Source of the DNA: Deltaproteobacteria bacterium
Lineage (GTDB): Bacteria > Desulfobacterota > Desulfomonilia > UBA1062
Direction of reading: 5' to 3'
Assembly: GCA_018433775.1 (NCBI GenBank)
Contig: JAHDQN010000006.1
Span: forward strand, 62,001-126,000
DNA: 64,000 nucleotides
Positions 36,221 through 44,061 of the stretch are shown piece by piece (the stretch's first letter is position 1; every line of letters begins with the position of its first letter). The notes under the pieces were generated by a model that was not told where the DNA came from, made no database searches, and saw only the letters and a program-made list of their open reading frames with translations. A program made the translations under genes and the position numbers.

Positions 36221-36568
36221 CTACTTCGTCTCTCCGGGTTCGGCGGACGGAGGTCTCTTCTCCAGGTCCAGCATGTGCAGAAGCGAGAGTATGGGATGGC
36301 GGGCCAGCATCCGGGGACCTGAATACCGCATGACCTCGCGGATCCGCTCGCGCATATCGGGCTTGTAGCAGTGAGTCGGGCACCGGGAACAGACCGGCTT
36401 ATCGCTCCCGTAGGGGCACCGGTCGAGGCGCGCGAAGGCATAGTCCCTGAGCCTGCCGCACTCGTCGCAGAGGTCCGCCCGCCTGCCATGATTGCCACGG
36501 CAGTAGATCCTGAGCATGGTCTCCAGGGTATGCCGTTCTCTTTTCCGTTTCCTGTCCGTACCGTTCAT
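36221..36568 (-). CDS. YgbA-like protein (nitrous oxide-stimulated promoter family)
   Basis: A 115-residue, basic, cysteine-rich protein. LRIYCRGNH, LCDECGRLRDYAFARLDRCPYG and PVCSRCPTHCYKPDMRERIREVMRYSGPRM are the hallmarks of the YgbA_NO family (PF11756). In E. coli the homologue is induced by nitric oxide and linked to iron recovery. ATG 36568 is chosen from GGAG eight bases upstream; an upstream ATG is also possible. It is divergent from the Fur-family gene, sharing a 102-bp promoter region. Confidence 0.85.
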   Translation of the reverse strand: MNGTDRKRKRERHTLETMLRIYCRGNHGRRADLCDECGRLRDYAFARLDRCPYGSDKPVCSRCPTHCYKPDMRERIREVMRYSGPRMLARHPILSLLHMLDLEKRPPSAEPGETK

Positions 36569-36634
36569 GTGCATGTCTCCGGATGGGCAGTATACGCGAT
36601 CGGGCCGGGTTTGTGAACCGGTCTCCCTCAGCTC

Positions 36635-36680
36635 TTGACAAGGACCCTGATCCCTGTTATTGCAAATGATATGCAACAGA
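36635..36680 (+). promoter_or_regulatory. Promoter with operator-like palindrome before the Fur-family gene
   Basis: TTGACA (36635-36640), 17 bases, TATTGC (36658-36663). A small inverted repeat TTGCA...TGCAA at 36660-36676 overlaps it and resembles a Fur-type autoregulation site. The transcript would start close to ATG 36671, so translation may be leaderless. Confidence 0.4.
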
Positions 36681-37171
36681 AGCTTTTAAAACCCGAGTGT
36701 TCTCTCTGTGCAGGTCATGGATATTGTTATGATAGGCTCAGCTCTATACTGAAAACACACAGCGGAAGACTCACGAAGGAGCGTCTGGTCTTATTGAAAA
36801 CAATTTGCGATATAAAGGGGCATTTTCAGGCAGATCACGTGCTGAGGCTGCTCAAGGATCAGCAATACAACCTCTCCCTGGTCACGGTCTACCGGAACCT
36901 TTCGCTGCTCGTTGAGGCGGGAATAATCCGCAGGGTGAGCGTGCATGAGGACGCCCCTTCCGGGGGCGCCTGGTACGAGCATATCTGGGGCCGCTCTCAC
37001 CATGATCATCTCGTCTGCATGCAGTGCGGCAGGAGGGTTGAGTTCAGCTATCCGGCCATCGATGTGTTGCAGGAGGCGGTGGCCAGAGAACACGGGTTTA
37101 CCCTGGAGCGTCATTACCTCGAGCTGGTGGGGCTGTGCCCCGAATGCAGGGATGAAAAGGACCGTGCCTGA
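36671..37171 (+). CDS. Fur-family metal-dependent regulator
   Basis: A 166-residue Fur/Zur/PerR protein. The winged helix spans about 18-95 (RLTKERLVLLKTICDIKGHFQADHVLRLL, SLVTVYRNLSLLVEAGII). The C-terminal half has the histidine-rich metal region (HIWGRSHHDHLVCMQCGRRVEF) and two CxxC pairs (CMQC and CPEC) that bind structural zinc. The N-terminal 15 residues (PECSLCAGHG) add an unusual CxxC. It sits just before feoA and feoB, so it most likely controls ferrous iron uptake. The start lacks a clear ribosome site. Confidence 0.88.
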   Translation: MQQKLLKPECSLCAGHGYCYDRLSSILKTHSGRLTKERLVLLKTICDIKGHFQADHVLRLLKDQQYNLSLVTVYRNLSLLVEAGIIRRVSVHEDAPSGGAWYEHIWGRSHHDHLVCMQCGRRVEFSYPAIDVLQEAVAREHGFTLERHYLELVGLCPECRDEKDRA

Positions 37172-37319
37172 AAAGGCATGAGCAGGGCGGGATCGCGGCT
37201 GCCTTGCCGGCGGCGGGCGTGTCCTGGAGGATATTCATTTCATGACGACAGCGCGGGCTTCATAAGAGGGGCCGGATTGGACCTTTTTTCAAGTCCGCTG
37301 GAAAAGAAAGGATTCTTGC

Positions 37320-37556
37320 TTGACTCTTTTGGAACTGAAAGAAGGCGACACCGCCGTTATCAGCAGGGTTTCCGGCGGGAAGGGCGTTTCGGCCCGGATG
37401 GCGGGACTCGGCCTGCACGCGGGAAAGAAGGTCAGGGTTGTCCGGGCCGCACCGTTTCGCGGGCCGCTGCTCATCGAGGATATCAGCTCCGGCGCCAGGA
37501 CCATGATCGGACGCGGGATTGCATCTCATGTGGAAATCCTTAACGAAAAACGATAA
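37320..37556 (+). CDS. feoA: FeoA, ferrous iron transport accessory protein
   Basis: A 78-residue SH3-like FeoA protein: MTLLELKEGDTAVISRVSGG, ARMAGLGLHAGKKVRVV and APFRGPLLIE. It is thought to help FeoB at the membrane. The start is TTG with AAAGGA ten bases upstream. It is followed at once by feoB. Confidence 0.9.
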   Translation: MTLLELKEGDTAVISRVSGGKGVSARMAGLGLHAGKKVRVVRAAPFRGPLLIEDISSGARTMIGRGIASHVEILNEKR

Positions 37557-37563
37557 CAGCGAG

Positions 37564-39471
37564 ATGGTGATCGCCCTGGCGGGCCAGCCGAACTGCGGAA
37601 AATCGACCATTTTCAATGCGGTGGCAGGGTTCAAGGTGAATACCGGGAACTTCTCGGGCACCACGGTCTCGTATACCGAAACTGAAGTCTACATCGGCGG
37701 CCGGACGGTGAGGCTCATCGATCTGCCCGGAACCTATTCCATATCCGCCAACGATGTCGCGGAGCGCGTGGCGCGGGATTATCTCCTCTCCGGCCAGGTG
37801 GACGTGATCATCAATGTCGTGGATTCGTCCCTGCTGTCCCGGTCCCTTGAGCTCACGCTGCAGCTCATGGAAATGAACGTGCCCATGGTCATCGGACTCA
37901 ACATGATCGACGATGCGCAGAAAAAGGGCATGGAGATCGATATCCCGGCGCTCACCTCCCTGACGGGCCTGGAAGCCTATCCCCTGATCGCGGTACAGGG
38001 AAGCGGCGTTCACGAGCTGTTCGATGCGGCCCTGAAGGTCTCCGAAAACAGCTTCCACCGCGTCCCCCCGGTGTACGACCGGGACGTGGAGGAATGCATC
38101 GCCCGGATCGAGGCCCGCTATCCCTCTACGCTGAAGGAGCGCCTCAGGGTGGACACGCGGTTCGTCATCATCAGGCTCCTGGAGATGGACGAGGAGTTCG
38201 AGAAGCTCGTTTCGGAGGTGGACGGAGACTTTCTCGAATACGTAGTCGAGAACAGGCGCTTTCTGGCCGAGGTCCACGACTGGCCGGAGTCCGGTGTGTT
38301 CGCCTCGCACCGGCATGCCCTGGTTCTCGACCTCTTCGAGCAGGTCGTTGCAGTGAGGTCGCGCACCGGCACGAGCCTGTCCGAGAAGATCGACCGGTTT
38401 GTCATCAACCCCGTGGGCGGCCTGGCGGCCACGGTAGGCGTGTTCTTCCTGATGTTCGCGGTATCGTTCTGGTTCGGCAATTTGATCGCAGGCCTTGTGG
38501 AGGCCCCCCTGGAATCTCTCGGTGCCTTTCTCATGAGTCATACGAGCGGCTACACCGCCATGCTCGTCTCCGGGGTCTACGACGGGTTCACCGCCGGTGT
38601 GGGGATCGTGCTGCCCTATCTCGTTCCGCTCCTGGTGATCCTCTCCCTGCTCGAAGACACGGGCCTGCTGCCACGGATCGCCTTCATGGCAGACGGCCTG
38701 CTGCACCGCTTCGGACTGCACGGGAAATCGGTGGTGCCCATCATTATGGGATACGGGTGCAATGTGCCGGCCATCATGGCTGCGCGCAATCTCGAGTACG
38801 AACGCGACCGGATCATCACCATGCTCATGGTTCCGTTCATCGCCTGCTCGGCCCGGACCGTGATCATCCTCGCCCTTGCGGGGAAGTATCTGGGGGCAGG
38901 GTATACGACGCTCATCTACCTGGGCAACATCGCCATCGCCCTGGGCGTCTCTTCGGTTTTTTCCCGCCTCAGCGCGGACGTGTCACCCGGCATCATCATG
39001 GACGTTCCCCCCCTGCGCAAGCCATACCTCCACGTCGTAATGCGGAAGGTCTGGGTCCGAATCCAGGAATTCCTGCTCTTCGCCTGGCCCGTGATCGCGA
39101 TTTCCAGCATCGCCTTGGCGGTATTCTCCTACGTGGGGATCGATGATGTCATCAACCGGGTGCTCTCCCCCATCACCACCTTTATCCTCGGTCTGCCTTC
39201 CGATCTCGGGATCACCCTGTTCCTGGGGATCTTCCGGAAGGAGCTCACCCTCATCATGCTGAACTCGGCGCTGAACACCACGGATGTCTCGACCGTGCTC
39301 TCCTCGGCCCAGCTCCTGGTGCTCGTGGTCTTCACGGTGTTGTATATCCCGTGTGTCGCCACCATCTCCACGCTGTGGAAAGAGGGGGGATTGAAGGTGG
39401 CGCTGCTGTCCATTGCGCTCAACACCTCCATTGCCCTGGTGGTGGCGGGATCGCTGGCCTTCCTGCTCTGA
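37564..39471 (+). CDS. feoB: FeoB, ferrous iron transporter with GTPase domain
   Basis: A 635-residue inner-membrane iron importer. The G domain has G1 GQPNCGKS (residues 7-14), G2 in SGTTVSY, G3 DLPG and G4 NMID. Two Gate domains follow (SFWFGNLIAG, then GLLPRIAFMADGLLHRFGLHGKSVVPIIMGYGCNVPAIMA, and later FRKELTLIMLNSALN) with a conserved-cysteine pore motif (GYGCNVPA). It is shorter than many FeoB proteins and lacks the C-terminal FeoC-like tail. ATG 37564 is chosen because it places the P-loop at the usual position; an earlier ATG would overlap feoA. Confidence 0.95.
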   Translation: MVIALAGQPNCGKSTIFNAVAGFKVNTGNFSGTTVSYTETEVYIGGRTVRLIDLPGTYSISANDVAERVARDYLLSGQVDVIINVVDSSLLSRSLELTLQLMEMNVPMVIGLNMIDDAQKKGMEIDIPALTSLTGLEAYPLIAVQGSGVHELFDAALKVSENSFHRVPPVYDRDVEECIARIEARYPSTLKERLRVDTRFVIIRLLEMDEEFEKLVSEVDGDFLEYVVENRRFLAEVHDWPESGVFASHRHALVLDLFEQVVAVRSRTGTSLSEKIDRFVINPVGGLAATVGVFFLMFAVSFWFGNLIAGLVEAPLESLGAFLMSHTSGYTAMLVSGVYDGFTAGVGIVLPYLVPLLVILSLLEDTGLLPRIAFMADGLLHRFGLHGKSVVPIIMGYGCNVPAIMAARNLEYERDRIITMLMVPFIACSARTVIILALAGKYLGAGYTTLIYLGNIAIALGVSSVFSRLSADVSPGIIMDVPPLRKPYLHVVMRKVWVRIQEFLLFAWPVIAISSIALAVFSYVGIDDVINRVLSPITTFILGLPSDLGITLFLGIFRKELTLIMLNSALNTTDVSTVLSSAQLLVLVVFTVLYIPCVATISTLWKEGGLKVALLSIALNTSIALVVAGSLAFLL

Positions 39472-39837
39472 TCGGCCGGTTTGCCCTGATCGCGCAGCAA
39501 TCTCCCCTGTACCCTGAAGTGATGAGCACGCCGGAAGTCCGTCTCCTCCCGGGATCTCTTTTCCCGGCAATCAGGAGCAGTGCGGCACTTCGGAACGAGT
39601 TCCGCACATTTCCTCCCCGGTCTTCCGGATTGGCAGGACTGCCCGGGGGCAATGTCCTGTATGTGTTCAGCCTGCCCTGAAAGAGGTGGGGGAAGAGGTC
39701 GATGGGCATATTATCTATATCATGAAGACCGAACCACCATCATGGATGCCGGATGGGACGCGTGCAGGGGAAGCCCTGCATGTATCCGATGTCTGCCGCA
39801 CACGGATCCGGCATCGCGGCAAAGGAGGTGACAGACC
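39472..39837. other. Intergenic region, 366 bp
   Basis: No gene seen. A GTGCGG...CCGCAC inverted repeat (39574-39606) may stop transcription of feoB. The right end carries the promoter of the small membrane protein at 39838. Confidence 0.35.
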
Positions 39838-40014
39838 ATGATCTCCTGGGCCTTTTTTTTCCTGGTTCTGGCAATTGTCGCCGGCATACTCGGATTCAGC
39901 GTTCTTGCGGACGTGTTCGCCTGGCTTGCCTTTATTCTCTTCGCCCTGTTCCTGGCGATTGCCATCGCCCTGTTCCTGGCTGCAAGAAAAGTGGTGCACA
40001 AGATGACTGACTAG
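39838..40014 (+). CDS. Small DUF1328-like membrane protein (1 of 3)
   Basis: A 58-residue protein with two membrane spans (WAFFFLVLAIVAGILGFSVLA and AWLAFILFALFLAIAIALFLA). Its size and pattern fit DUF1328/YtjA proteins, which respond to stress in enterobacteria. AAAGGAGGTGA lies eight bases before the ATG. It ends in KKVVHKMTD-like basic residues. A terminator follows at 40081. Confidence 0.75.
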   Translation: MISWAFFFLVLAIVAGILGFSVLADVFAWLAFILFALFLAIAIALFLAARKVVHKMTD

Positions 40015-40080
40015 ATGCCCGGGAGTCCGGCTGTCTCAGGTTCCCGCTGGATAGTGTCATTTTCCTGATTCTGGGCAGAA

Positions 40081-40130
40081 GGGAGACGGCTCACGGACCG
40101 TACCGGTAAAGCAGCCGGCTCTCCCTTTTT
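40081..40130 (+). terminator. Intrinsic terminator
   Basis: GGGAGACGGCT pairs with AGCCGGCTCTCCC (one bulge of two bases) and five T follow. It separates the first small membrane protein gene from the second. Confidence 0.75.
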
Positions 40131-40158
40131 AGCAAAAACGAACGTGGAGAGGTGTCTT

Positions 40159-40350
40159 ATGGCTGAAAATAACCTGGGAAGACTCCTGCTGCTCTGGGCT
40201 TTTGTCTTTCTGGTTCTGGCGGTCATTGCCGCCATATACGGAATGGCCGGCGACGCAGTCGGTGCAACAAGGATCTCTCTGATTCTTTTTGTTCTTTTCC
40301 TTGCGCTTATGGCCGGGTTTTTCCTGACCGGAAGAAGACCCACGGCTTAA
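40159..40350 (+). CDS. Small DUF1328-like membrane protein (2 of 3)
   Basis: A 63-residue paralogue of the proteins at 39838 and 40410, with two spans (LLLLWAFVFLVLAVIAAIYG and ISLILFVLFLALMAGFFLTG). GGAGAGGTG precedes ATG 40159. The function is unknown; a role in envelope stress is a guess. Confidence 0.7.
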   Translation: MAENNLGRLLLLWAFVFLVLAVIAAIYGMAGDAVGATRISLILFVLFLALMAGFFLTGRRPTA

Positions 40351-40409
40351 AAAATATGTTCTGCATCAGACCCGCCCGGCAGGGGGGGCTGAGCAGGGTG
40401 GAGACGATC

Positions 40410-40604
40410 GTGACGATCTACACAAAAGGAAAGCTGTTCATCACCTGGGCGGTCATTTTCCTGGTGACGGCAGTTGTGCTGGCTTTGCTGGGGTTCACCG
40501 GAGTAGGCGCTCATGCGGCATGGATCTTCAACACCCTGGTCATCGTATTTCTGATTCTCTTCGGACTGTTCCTGCTTATCGGAAGCAGGTCGAAGAGAAC
40601 ATGA
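40410..40604 (+). CDS. Small DUF1328-like membrane protein (3 of 3)
   Basis: A 64-residue paralogue with two spans (FITWAVIFLVTAVVLALLGF and FNTLVIVFLILFGLFLLIG) and a basic tail. GTG 40410 is chosen, with GGAG six bases upstream; a GTG at 40398 is possible. The sugar operon begins 234 bp downstream. Confidence 0.65.
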   Translation: MTIYTKGKLFITWAVIFLVTAVVLALLGFTGVGAHAAWIFNTLVIVFLILFGLFLLIGSRSKRT

Positions 40605-40838
40605 CCGGACCCGCCCGGTCCGCACCGGTAGAAGGAAAGGTCGTTATGCGCCGTACGAACGCGGCAGGAGAGGTCATCCTGCCCGGCGCCCGCGGGGCGG
40701 AATGCCTTCCCGTGGCGGGTATAAAAAACAGCTCCATCTCCGGCGTGCTTCCGGGTTTTGCCTTGCTTGAGAACGACAGGGCTCTGCCTATCCTACTATT
40801 CTATGCATATGCTGCTTAAGAAAGGAGATCGTCCCGGT

Positions 40839-41936
40839 ATGAAGATCGCTCAGGTCGCCCCGCTCTTCGAGCCGGTACCCCCGGAGCTGTACGGCGGATC
40901 GGAGCGGGTCGTTTCCCATCTCACGGAAGAGCTCGTCCGCAGGGGGCACAGCGTGACCCTGTTCGCGAGCGGAGATTCCAGGACCAGCGCCCGGCTCTAC
41001 AGCGTGGTGCCCAGATCGCTCCGTCTCGATCCGGGCATTCCCGATCCGTCGGCGTTCCATTTCGTGGAGCTCGCCCATGCCTTTGCCCGCGCGGATGAGT
41101 TCGATGTGATCCACTGCCACAACGACTTCCTTGCCTTTCCCTTTGCGCGGTCGTGCCCGGTCCCCTGCGTGCACACCCTCCACGGCCGGATGGACTTTCC
41201 CCACTGGAGAGATCTGATGGCCGTCTTTCCCGACATGCATCTCGTATCCATCAGCAACGATCAGCGCAGGCCGCTTAGAGACCTGAACCTGAGCTGGGCC
41301 GATACCGTGTACCATGGCCTGCCGGAATCATCCTTCAGGCTCTACCCCGGAGAAGGCGGCTATCTGGCATATCTTTCACGGATAGCCCGGGAAAAGCATC
41401 CCGAGATAGCCATCGAGGTGGCCAGGAGGAGCGGGATTCCCTTGAAGATGGCCGGCAAGGTGGACAAGGCGGACCTGCCCTTTTTCACCCGGGAGATCGA
41501 GCCCCTGCTGGATCATCCCCTCATCGAGTATCTGGGCGAGATCCACGACGCCGAGAGGCCTGATCTGATCGGAAACGCCATGGCGCTGCTCTTCCCCATC
41601 GACTGGCCTGAGCCCTTCGGCCTGGCAATGGTCGAGGCCATGGCGTGCGGGACCCCGGTGATCGCCAGGCCGTACGGATCGGTCCCCGAGGTGGTCGATG
41701 ACGGTGTGACCGGCTTTATCGTCTCAGGTATCGAAGAGATGGCCGATGCGGTCGGGAGGATCGGGAGCCTGGACCGCGAACGTTGCTCGCGGCATGCCAG
41801 GAACCGTTTTTCGGCAACGGTCATGACGGACAGGTATGAGCAGGTATACCAGGCCCTCATCGAAGGAGGGGCAGGCTATCGACAGGACACCCGCCGGTTC
41901 CTCCCTGCCGGAACGATGTCGGGCCGCATTGTATGA
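40839..41936 (+). CDS. GT4-family glycosyltransferase
   Basis: A 365-residue retaining glycosyltransferase of the GT-B fold. The N-terminal part has PELYGGSERVVSHLTEELVRRGHSVTLFA. The donor-binding E-x7-E region is PEPFGLAMVEAMACGTPVIA near residue 265, typical of GT4. It has no membrane span. The reading of this and the next three genes as one operon follows from same strand, short gaps and related functions. It may make a glycoside or a trehalose-like solute; acceptor and donor are unknown. Confidence 0.82.
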   Translation: MKIAQVAPLFEPVPPELYGGSERVVSHLTEELVRRGHSVTLFASGDSRTSARLYSVVPRSLRLDPGIPDPSAFHFVELAHAFARADEFDVIHCHNDFLAFPFARSCPVPCVHTLHGRMDFPHWRDLMAVFPDMHLVSISNDQRRPLRDLNLSWADTVYHGLPESSFRLYPGEGGYLAYLSRIAREKHPEIAIEVARRSGIPLKMAGKVDKADLPFFTREIEPLLDHPLIEYLGEIHDAERPDLIGNAMALLFPIDWPEPFGLAMVEAMACGTPVIARPYGSVPEVVDDGVTGFIVSGIEEMADAVGRIGSLDRERCSRHARNRFSATVMTDRYEQVYQALIEGGAGYRQDTRRFLPAGTMSGRIV

Positions 41937-42089
41937 AGAGTGGTCAAGGACGCCGGTTTTTCTCCAGGGAGAAGAATCTTGTGTCCTGTGACGGCACGGC
42001 CCGGCTTCACGGGTTGCCGTCTTCTCCGGTGCACGAGGTCAGGTCCGTCAGGTAACGAATATGACCAAGGATCCCAAAGGGTCGCTGCA

Positions 42090-42806
42090 ATGGATGCCAA
42101 GCACAGGGATGTTCCCGTTCCCTTCAGGTTTCTCAAGGCGGTCTATCTGGCGGAAGTGACCAACCAGAGGGCGACATCCTTGAGCCAGCTGCTGATGGAG
42201 GTGACCACCACCTCCCAGTGGTCGCTCTTCTTTCATCTGCACCAGCACTTTTTCCGTGACCCGCATATCATCCCGGAATACCCCAACGATTTTTCCTCGT
42301 GGGTCCACACCTATCTGGCCGAAGATGCGGTCGCGGAAAAGCTCGCCAACCTGAATCTGGTCCGCAGCATGGACCTGGAGCTGGTGCGCCGTGAAATCTG
42401 CACCATTCTGGCACAGCATCTCCAGGCATTCTCCGGCGAGCGCCATACCTCACCCGAGAATGCCTTCATATTCTGCAAGCCCCGTCTGGCCGTGCTCGAT
42501 ACCGGCCGCATCGCCCGCACGCTCGATGAGTTCATCGGCATCCTCAAGGACATGGACAGCGATACCGTGGGATACCATCTCTTCATCGCACCCAGACTCC
42601 TGTCCGAGACCATGGTGAACGACTTCTCGCTCTGGTTCCGGCAGCGGGGGCATCATCGGCTTGCAGACAGGCTCGATTCGTTCGACCCGTACCTCAAGAG
42701 CCTCAGGGAAAACCATGATTTTCTCCTGGCCCTGATCGAGAGCGAGTGTGCAAGTTCTCACGCGGAGGGGTATGATGATAGAAAAGTACCGGAATATCGC
42801 TCCTGA
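42090..42806 (+). CDS. DUF5752-like protein of the sugar operon
   Basis: A 238-residue protein, helical, with PVPFRFLKAVYLAEVTNQRA and FFHLHQHFFRDPHIIPEYPNDFSSWVHTYL. I assign it to the DUF5752 type from memory of its usual neighbourhood with glycosyltransferases. It has no signal peptide. ATG 42090 is preferred over an upstream in-frame start. Its end overlaps the next gene by about 32 bp, so translation is probably coupled. Confidence 0.6.
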   Translation: MDAKHRDVPVPFRFLKAVYLAEVTNQRATSLSQLLMEVTTTSQWSLFFHLHQHFFRDPHIIPEYPNDFSSWVHTYLAEDAVAEKLANLNLVRSMDLELVRREICTILAQHLQAFSGERHTSPENAFIFCKPRLAVLDTGRIARTLDEFIGILKDMDSDTVGYHLFIAPRLLSETMVNDFSLWFRQRGHHRLADRLDSFDPYLKSLRENHDFLLALIESECASSHAEGYDDRKVPEYRS

Positions 42807-44061
42807 CAAGATCCTCTCCGAGATCAGCGCCCTTGCCGCGGCGCTGAAGGGGCATACCCTGCAGCATGTCAGCTCCACCCGCAGCGGGGGAGGGGTTGCG
42901 GAGATCCTCAATCGTATGATTCCCTGGACCGTATCCCTGGGCATTCCCACCACCTGGGATGTCATTGACGGGAGACAGGACTTTTTTGAAGTGACCAAGT
43001 CCATCCACAATGCCCTGCAGGGATCGGATGTCGAGATATCGTGCTGCAACAAGGAGATGTATCTCGCTCACCTCGCGCACAACTCCGGCAGGATCGAGCC
43101 CGCCGCCGACGTGGTGGTGGTCCACGACCCGCAGCCCGTCTTTCTCATCGAATATTTTCCCCACCGGCGCAAGTCCATGGTCTGGCGCTGCCATATCGAT
43201 CTATCCCGGCCCATGCCCGCCATATGGCGGTTTCTGCGTCCGGCAATCAACAAATACGCCATGGCCGTGTTCCACATCCCCCATTTCGCGCAGAAGGACC
43301 TCACCATCCCCAAGGTGCTCATCAGCCCGTCCATCGACCCGCTCTCAGAGAAGAACCGGGAGCTCGCGCAGGAAGAGATCACTCGCATTGTCGAAAGCTT
43401 CGGCATCGACCGCGGCCGGCCCATCATTATCCAGGTATCGCGGTTCGACCGGTTCAAAGACCCCATGGGCGTGGTCGCTGCATTCAGGCAGGTCCGCCGG
43501 CACTTCGACTGCCAGCTCGTTCTCGCCGGAGGCAGTGCGACCGACGATCCGGAAGGACCCATGGTCCAGGCCGAGGTCGAGGAGACTGCAGCCGGGGACC
43601 CGGACATCTTCGTCCTCTTCCAGCCCACTGACCTGGAGGTCAATGCCCTGCAGCGGGCCGCGGACATCATAGTCCAGAAGTCCACGAGAGAAGGCTTCGG
43701 CCTGACCGTCACCGAGGGCATGTGGAAGGGCAAGCCCGTGATCGGGGGCGCGGTGGGGGGGATTCCCGCCCAGATCATCCACGGCGAGACCGGGTACCTT
43801 GTCAATTCGCCTGAAGGAGCGGCCTACCGCATCCGCTACCTGCTGAGCCATCCGCACGTGGGCAGCGTTATGGGGGCCAGGGGGCGGGAGCACGTGCGGT
43901 ACAACTTCCTCATCACCCGTCATGTCCGCGACTACCTGCTCCTCATGCACCACGTGATGCAGAACGAGAGCGAGCGGCCGGTTTTTGTCGGGGGTATTCC
44001 CGAAAAGGGCGGAAGACCGGGAGACGGGAAGGTTGCGGCGCAGGCCGGCAGGGAGCCCTGA
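42775..44061 (+). CDS. Trehalose-synthase-type glycosyltransferase (TreT-like)
   Basis: A 428-residue GT4 enzyme like TreT and trehalose phosphorylase. Seen are HVSSTRSGGGVAEILNRMIPW (nucleotide loop), VVHDPQP, WRCHIDLS, the VSRFDRFKDPMGV donor motif and the E-x7-E block STREGFGLTVTEGMWKGKPVIGG. TreT joins NDP-glucose and glucose to form trehalose, often reversibly. Two ATGs in a row follow GGAGG, 42775 being the second. Its stop overlaps the start of the next gene (TGATG). Confidence 0.82.
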   Translation: MIEKYRNIAPDKILSEISALAAALKGHTLQHVSSTRSGGGVAEILNRMIPWTVSLGIPTTWDVIDGRQDFFEVTKSIHNALQGSDVEISCCNKEMYLAHLAHNSGRIEPAADVVVVHDPQPVFLIEYFPHRRKSMVWRCHIDLSRPMPAIWRFLRPAINKYAMAVFHIPHFAQKDLTIPKVLISPSIDPLSEKNRELAQEEITRIVESFGIDRGRPIIIQVSRFDRFKDPMGVVAAFRQVRRHFDCQLVLAGGSATDDPEGPMVQAEVEETAAGDPDIFVLFQPTDLEVNALQRAADIIVQKSTREGFGLTVTEGMWKGKPVIGGAVGGIPAQIIHGETGYLVNSPEGAAYRIRYLLSHPHVGSVMGARGREHVRYNFLITRHVRDYLLLMHHVMQNESERPVFVGGIPEKGGRPGDGKVAAQAGREP

